From assembly GCF_051233475.1 (NCBI RefSeq), contig NZ_JBKFGH010000026.1:62001-126000 (forward strand): a stretch of DNA of 64,000 nucleotides. Direction: 5' to 3'. A program made the position numbers and the translations under genes. Source of the stretch: Bacillus_BU sp051233475 (lineage in GTDB: Bacteria > Bacillota > Bacilli > Bacillales > Cytobacillaceae). The notes beneath the pieces are model-generated. The model made no database searches. It was not told the origin of the DNA and saw only the letters and a program-made list of their open reading frames with translations. Shown here in pieces: positions 59,916 through 64,000 of this stretch; the stretch's first letter is position 1, and every line of letters begins with the position of its first letter.

Positions 59916-61187
59916 GTGAATATTGAAGCTTTGCAGTCCGGAATGGATACCATTTGGGTCGTATTAACAGCTGCGATGATTATCTTAATGGAGGGCGGTT
60001 TTGCTCTATTAGAGGCTGGATTTGTTCGTAAGAAAAATAGTGTAAATATCATCATGAAGGTTTTTGCGGACATTATAATCGGGACTCTTAGTTATTTTAT
60101 TTTAGGGTTTGGTCTTATGTACGGCGCTGATCTATTAGGCTTATTTGGTACAAATGGCTTCTTTATGACTGGTGATTTATCACATATAGACCTTACGATT
60201 TCACTGGACACTTATTGGCTTTTTCAGGGTGCCTTTGTAATTGCCGTTATTTCAATCGTTTCTGGCGCAGTAGCAGAAAGGGTGAATTTTCGTGCCTATC
60301 TTCTTTATGCGGTAATCATGACAGCCTTTATTTATCCGATTGCCGGCCATTGGGTATGGGGTGGAGGTTGGTTAGCTGAATTAGGCATGAAGGATTTTGC
60401 CGGTTCAGCGGTCATCCATGCGTTGGGTGGATTTGCCGCATTAGCTGCAGCAATTCTAATAGGTCCGAGGACAGGGAAGTTTTCATCCGTCGGAACGAGT
60501 TCGGTTGCCTTGCCGAGTAATCTTCCGCTCGCATCCGTTGGCGCATTTTTATTATGGTTTGGCTGGTTTGGTTTTAATGCGGGCAGTACTTTGGCTGCAA
60601 CCGATGTTCGAATTGGTCATATTGCGATTGTCACCATGCTTTCAGCTGCAGCGGGTGGAGCTGTAACTATGTTTTACACCCTGTTTCGCTACGGTCGGTC
60701 AGATGCGCCATCTGTGATAAATGGTTCACTGGCAGGGCTAGTCGGCATAACAGCGGGATGTGCATATGTGAGTGATTTGTCGGCGTTATTTATCGGAGCC
60801 GTTGCCGGATTATTGATGATGGCTGCGACTAACTGGCTGGAGGCTAGGGGAATAGATGATCCCGTTGGAGCATTTCCTGTTCACGCTATTTCTGGCGTTT
60901 GGGGTACAGTCGCTGTTGGACTTTTTGCAACGGAAGGTGGTCTCTTTACAGATGGTGGCTGGCATTTATTAATGATTCAAGTAATCGCCCTAGTCGTATT
61001 ATGTGCTTGGGGCTTTGGGTTAACATGGATTAGTTTAAAACTCATTAATATTTGGGTGCCAATCCGTTCGACAGAGGAAGAAGAAGAAGTTGGCCTGGAT
61101 ATTAGTTATCACGGAATTATGGCTACTCATACTTCACCGGAATTTATTGAGATTAAAGAACCATTTTCGGACGATGATCTTTCATAA
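59916..61187 (+). CDS. amt: Ammonium transporter (Amt/MEP family)
   Basis: A 423-residue protein with 11 helices. DTIWVVLTAAMIILMEGGFALLEAGFVRKKN and the twin-His region (AGSAVIHALGGFAAL; VGAFPVHAISGVWGT) are diagnostic of Amt channels that conduct ammonium through a trimer. Usual amt-glnK pairing is lacking; the coupled gene upstream is unrelated to P-II. GTG start. A weak hairpin AAGAGC/GCTCTT with T-run follows. Confidence 0.93.
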   Translation: MNIEALQSGMDTIWVVLTAAMIILMEGGFALLEAGFVRKKNSVNIIMKVFADIIIGTLSYFILGFGLMYGADLLGLFGTNGFFMTGDLSHIDLTISLDTYWLFQGAFVIAVISIVSGAVAERVNFRAYLLYAVIMTAFIYPIAGHWVWGGGWLAELGMKDFAGSAVIHALGGFAALAAAILIGPRTGKFSSVGTSSVALPSNLPLASVGAFLLWFGWFGFNAGSTLAATDVRIGHIAIVTMLSAAAGGAVTMFYTLFRYGRSDAPSVINGSLAGLVGITAGCAYVSDLSALFIGAVAGLLMMAATNWLEARGIDDPVGAFPVHAISGVWGTVAVGLFATEGGLFTDGGWHLLMIQVIALVVLCAWGFGLTWISLKLINIWVPIRSTEEEEEVGLDISYHGIMATHTSPEFIEIKEPFSDDDLS

Positions 61188-61282
61188 GAGCGGACCTTTA
61201 GCTGGTTTGCTCTTTTTGGAAGCACGACGGAAAAATTCATAAAGGACAAGAACAGATAGAAATGGATTGCCATATTTGGTTG

Positions 61283-61512
61283 CGGACATCAGGTTCGCTA
61301 TTTTCACAAAAAGGGTTGTTTTGAAAGGCTAAGCGGACATCAGGTTCCTTATTTGATCATAAATTGGCATTTTTTAGTGGTTTTTATGAAAATAAGGTAC
61401 CCTGTGTCCTCATAGGTATAGAAAAAAGGCTATTTGAGCAAAATAAGGTACCCTATGTCCTCTTAAGTCTTGAAAAAAGGTAATTTTGCAAAATCAGGTC
61501 CTCTGTGTCCGT
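61283..61512. repeat. GGACA/TGTCC inverted element, copy 3
   Basis: GGACA at 61284 and 61335, TGTCC at 61405, 61456 and 61506. Spacing is 51-70-51, with one extra right-hand unit compared with copies 1 and 2. The sequence GCGGACATCAGGTTC appears twice on the left. Confidence 0.85.
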
Positions 61513-61561
61513 TCATTAACTTAGCTTTGTAGGAGCTCTTTAGAAAATTTCTCTGTCTGTT

Positions 61562-61752
61562 CTTTTTCTTAAGGCTCTGTTAAACTTGGGTGTTGATTTC
61601 CGCTTCAGGTGCTCGCTTTCCGCGGGGCGGGCGGTGAGCCTCCTCGTCGCTACGCTCCTGCGGGGTCTCACCTTTCCCGCTGTTCCCGCAGGAGTCTCGC
61701 ACCTTCCGCTCCAATCAACATCGTACAAAAATCAACATTGTTCTTTAACACA
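61562..61752. repeat. GC-rich interspersed repeat of Bacillus type
   Basis: This 190-bp block starts GGCTCTGTTAAACTTGGGTG, contains GCTTTCCGCGGGGCGGGCGG and CCCGCAGGAGTCTCGC, and ends near AATCAACA. It is much richer in G and C than its surroundings and matches an interspersed repeat that I know from several Bacillus genomes. Open frames crossing it on both strands are not genes. Confidence 0.75.
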
Positions 61753-61759
61753 GCCTTTC

Positions 61760-62521
61760 TTAAAATGAGTATGACTCTCCGTCATCTGGCACTAAAATAT
61801 CAGAGGAAATTCCTTTTTCACTAATAAAGCTTTTTAATTCTTCTCTGGATAATGTCCAGTGGTTGACAGCTTCCATATGGACAGAGATAATTTTTGCATG
61901 AGGTGCGGCCTTGTACACTTCATAGATGTCATCTTTTCCCATTACGAGCGAACCGCCTTCCAGGAATTGATTTTCACCGCCATTGACAACAATGATTTCT
62001 GGTTTGTGTGTTTCGATTACTTCCTGAACAGCTTCATTCCAAACCGTATCTCCAGCAAAATATAAGGTTTTCTCATTACGATGTTTGAATACAACTCCAC
62101 AGACTTGACCCGCAAGCTTTAATATTTCTCCTCTGCCGTGCTCGCCCTTTGTTTTAATTAATTGGATATCTTCAAAAGAGGTGCTTTTTGTTAATACTTC
62201 AACGTTTTGGAACCCGGCTTTCAAGATTTCAGCAGCATCCGCTTCGTTTTGAACAAACATTTTAATATCTTTTGGCAATACCTCTTTAGCAGCAGCATCC
62301 CAATGGTCCAAGTGCAGATGAGTGACAATGACAGCATCTAGATTAGAAATAATATTGTCAATCGATATGGGTAACCCCACTAAAGGATTATTTTGATCTT
62401 GTCTTAACGAATTAGGGAAAGGTGGATAAGTCCCCTTATCTGCCAGAAAGGGGTCAATTAAAAACTTTTTTCCTGCATATTGGACAACTACAGTAGCGTT
62501 TCGAATTTGTTGTATATTCAT
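61760..62521 (-). CDS. Metallo-beta-lactamase fold hydrolase (UlaG/YddR-like)
   Basis: A 253-residue MBL protein. THLHLDHWD (about residue 68) is the zinc motif HxHxDH; further ligands are in FAGDTVWN (Asp) and SVHMEAVNHW (His). It belongs to the UlaG-like branch that hydrolyses diverse small substrates, which cannot be named here. It is divergent from the Lrp-type regulator at 62640 and is probably its target. AAAGGAGTTATTTAAT ribosome binding site. Confidence 0.82.
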   Translation of the reverse strand: MNIQQIRNATVVVQYAGKKFLIDPFLADKGTYPPFPNSLRQDQNNPLVGLPISIDNIISNLDAVIVTHLHLDHWDAAAKEVLPKDIKMFVQNEADAAEILKAGFQNVEVLTKSTSFEDIQLIKTKGEHGRGEILKLAGQVCGVVFKHRNEKTLYFAGDTVWNEAVQEVIETHKPEIIVVNGGENQFLEGGSLVMGKDDIYEVYKAAPHAKIISVHMEAVNHWTLSREELKSFISEKGISSDILVPDDGESYSF

Positions 62522-62551
62522 ATTAAATAACTCCTTTTCTTTGAACTACGT

Positions 62552-62620
62552 ATAGTTTATACTATGACCAATTAGCAGTTACATAGATAGAATCAAGTCT
62601 TTTGGTCGTTTGACTTGATT
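62552..62620. promoter_or_regulatory. Divergent promoter region with two dyads
   Basis: ATAGT-TTAT-ACTAT (62552-62565) and AATCAAGTC-n12-GACTTGATT (62591-62620) lie between the MBL and Lrp genes. The second is a perfect 9-bp dyad ending 19 bp before the regulator ATG and fits autoregulation by the Lrp protein. Confidence 0.55.
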
Positions 62621-62639
62621 AATGAAAGGAGTTGAATAA

Positions 62640-63050
62640 ATGTTAGATCATACCGATATACGGATCTTAGATGAGCTTTCCGAAAACAGTCGTATCACGA
62701 TGAAAGAACTGGGAGAGAAAGTACATTTGACTGGTCAAGCTACTTCCGCTAGAGTTGCGAAATTAGAAGATCAGGGCATTATTGAGGGATATACTATTAA
62801 AGTCAATCAAGCGAAAATGGGGTTTTCAGTCCACTCAATCATACATATTTATACGAAAAGCACCAATCATCAACCTTATCTATCGTTTATAAAAAAACAC
62901 GAACAATACGTAATAAATAACTACAAAATCAGTGGAGATAGTTGTTATCTTCTCGAAAGTAAATTCCCGTCCAATGAAATATTAGATGAATTTTTGACAG
63001 ACTTGAGCAATTATGTGAGCTATAAATTATCGATTGTTATTAATAAATAG
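62640..63050 (+). CDS. Lrp/AsnC family transcriptional regulator
   Basis: A 136-residue protein. LDHTDIRILDELSENSRITMKELGEKVHLTGQATSARVAKLEDQGII is the AsnC-type helix-turn-helix; the C-terminal part is a RAM-like effector domain, with SGDSCYLLES at the ligand-loop position. It probably responds to an amino acid or related molecule and controls the divergent MBL hydrolase. GAAAGGAGTTG ribosome binding site. Confidence 0.88.
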   Translation: MLDHTDIRILDELSENSRITMKELGEKVHLTGQATSARVAKLEDQGIIEGYTIKVNQAKMGFSVHSIIHIYTKSTNHQPYLSFIKKHEQYVINNYKISGDSCYLLESKFPSNEILDEFLTDLSNYVSYKLSIVINK

Positions 63051-63159
63051 CTGTTAATTGCTTAAAATTTACACTTTTCAAAAACGGGAGTATTATTATC
63101 TTGATATATATTTTCTAGATTTTATTTCTTCAGATGAATAGCTGCTACCAAGAGAAAAG

Positions 63160-63192
63160 CTTTCGTAATAAACGGACGCTTTTTTATTTTTT
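63160..63192 (+). terminator. Terminator after the Lrp gene
   Basis: AAGCTTTCG / CGGACGCTT imperfect hairpin followed by TTTTT. Confidence 0.5.
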
Positions 63193-63302
63193 ATATGTTA
63201 ATTTGGTCTTTTTAAAAACCTCAATGGATATATAAGAGGTGATCAATACTAATGAACCTTGCAGTCTAGTTGTAAAAAGTTTAAACATGGGGGAACTTTA
63301 AA

Positions 63303-64000
63303 ATGGATGCAAAAAGAGAGTCTCATGATTTAGAGCAAACCATATCTAAATTGGTCCCAGGTCAGGTCTTTGAACATTTACAAACAAAAGAAGAAGGTTT
63401 AACAGCAGAAGAAGCAAATAAAAGATTAGCGCAGTATGGTAAAAATACGATTAAAGAGAAACAAGGGAAACCGCTTTATATTCAATTCTTAGCCAACTTT
63501 ACGAGTATGATGGCGATTCTATTATGGATAAGTGGCTCCATTGCATTTATTGCTAGAATGCCAGAGTTGGGTATTGCTGTTTGGTGTGTCAATCTTATAA
63601 ATGGGGTCTTTAGTTTTATTCAAGAATATCGTGCCGGAAAAGCGACCGAGGCATTAAAACAAATGCTCGCTTCCTATGCACGTGTTATTCGCGATGGGCA
63701 AGAACAACAAATTCTTACAGATGATCTTGTTCCCGGGGATGTGATGCTGATTGAAGAAGGCGATAAAATATCCGCCGATGCAAGACTTGTTAAGTCAAGC
63801 GATTTACAGATTAATCAATCTGCGCTAACCGGTGAATCCAATCCGGTTCGAAAGTTTTCGGATGCGATCAGCCGCGATGATTTAACAATCTTTGAAACTT
63901 CCAATTTGATTTTCACAGGAAGTACTGTTTCAACCGGTTCTGGGCAAGCTGTTGTTATCAAGACCGGTATGGATACCGAGTTTGGAAAAATCGCAAAATT
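63303..64000 (+). CDS. P-type cation-transporting ATPase, N-terminal part (cut by window end)
   Basis: The first 232 residues of a P2-type ATPase. LGLTAEEANKRLAQYGKN-type cation ATPase N-terminal domain (LTAEEANKRLAQYGKNTI, about residue 35), first membrane pair, and the actuator domain with VPGDVMLIEEGDKISADARLV and the TGES loop (LTGESNPV, about 175) are present. The phosphorylation domain (DKTG) lies beyond the window. Calcium/magnesium (MgtA-like) or Na+ specificity cannot be told. GGGGGAAC upstream of ATG 63303. The preceding 250 bp hold no gene. Confidence 0.9.
   Translation, partial: MDAKRESHDLEQTISKLVPGQVFEHLQTKEEGLTAEEANKRLAQYGKNTIKEKQGKPLYIQFLANFTSMMAILLWISGSIAFIARMPELGIAVWCVNLINGVFSFIQEYRAGKATEALKQMLASYARVIRDGQEQQILTDDLVPGDVMLIEEGDKISADARLVKSSDLQINQSALTGESNPVRKFSDAISRDDLTIFETSNLIFTGSTVSTGSGQAVVIKTGMDTEFGKIAK

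Noticed and set aside
61540..61824. Frames of 60-71 codons on both strands
   Set aside because: They cross the GC-rich interspersed repeat and have no supporting start signals.

Overview
The window is a low-GC chromosomal segment from an aerobic, endospore-forming Bacillaceae (Bacillus/Neobacillus-like; exact species not determinable here). Support: a CotA spore-coat laccase, a GerAB-type germinant-receptor subunit, ComK, an Rrf2-Spx pair like SaiR-SpxA2 of Bacillus anthracis, RNase J, Gram-positive ribosome binding sites (AGGAGG), frequent TTG/GTG starts, an FMN riboswitch and a T-box. No rRNA, tRNA, intact insertion sequence, phage module or CRISPR array was recognised.

Layout. 0-5 kb: GH1 6-phospho-beta-glucosidase with its GntR/HutC regulator, a DUF3231 protein, an orphan germination permease. 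5-8 kb: a 28-residue CDGSH-like peptide, FMN riboswitch-ribU, a miniature tyrosinase-like protein, a soluble acyl-ACP desaturase. 8-13 kb: small integral membrane proteins, RNase J, and a large gene-free stretch with a decayed type I toxin-like locus. 13-19.6 kb: comK, a double-psi-barrel protein, a T-box (specifier reads UUC, Phe) ahead of an NSS transporter, a PfkB sugar kinase, repeat array 1, threonine aldolase. 19.6-27 kb: DUF2383 protein, zinc alcohol dehydrogenase, repeat array 2, OhrR-like regulator with glutathione peroxidase, exonuclease, acetyltransferase, HxlR-NmrA pair. 27-34 kb: mostly small membrane proteins, a diguanylate cyclase, a DUF3298 protein. 34-39 kb: cotA, lctP, repeat array 3. 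39.5-44.4 kb: an amino-acid permease, then an operon of Tat-signal amino-acid oxidase, exported RidA, TatA and TatC. 44.7-47.1 kb: a 788-residue double-domain prenyl synthase. 47-51.7 kb: small membrane proteins, a second DUF3231 protein, acetyltransferase. 51.8-55.3 kb: thiSFGH-tenI thiazole operon. 55.6-59 kb: a redox cluster with a peroxiredoxin whose catalytic Cys codon is TGA, a rhodanese lipoprotein, a cupin, saiR-like/spx and a small stress peptide. 59.5-64 kb: ammonium transporter, MBL hydrolase, Lrp regulator, and the start of a P-type ATPase.

Most interesting points. (1) The peroxiredoxin at 55674-56291 carries an in-frame UGA exactly where the peroxidatic Cys belongs (FTFV-UGA-PTE), followed by a SECIS-like hairpin with a GGUC loop, so it is probably a selenoprotein. 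(2) The oxidase-RidA-TatA-TatC operon looks like a self-contained extracellular amino-acid deamination unit: the flavoenzyme is exported folded by its own Tat pair and its imine product is hydrolysed by an exported RidA. (3) Intergenic DNA is filled with several unrelated-looking repeat families that all present TGTCC/GGACA at helically phased intervals (21 bp, about 51 bp, 52 bp). Others are the fused prenyl synthase, the mini-tyrosinase, the thiamine operon leader without a THI-box, and gene remnants that record past insertions.
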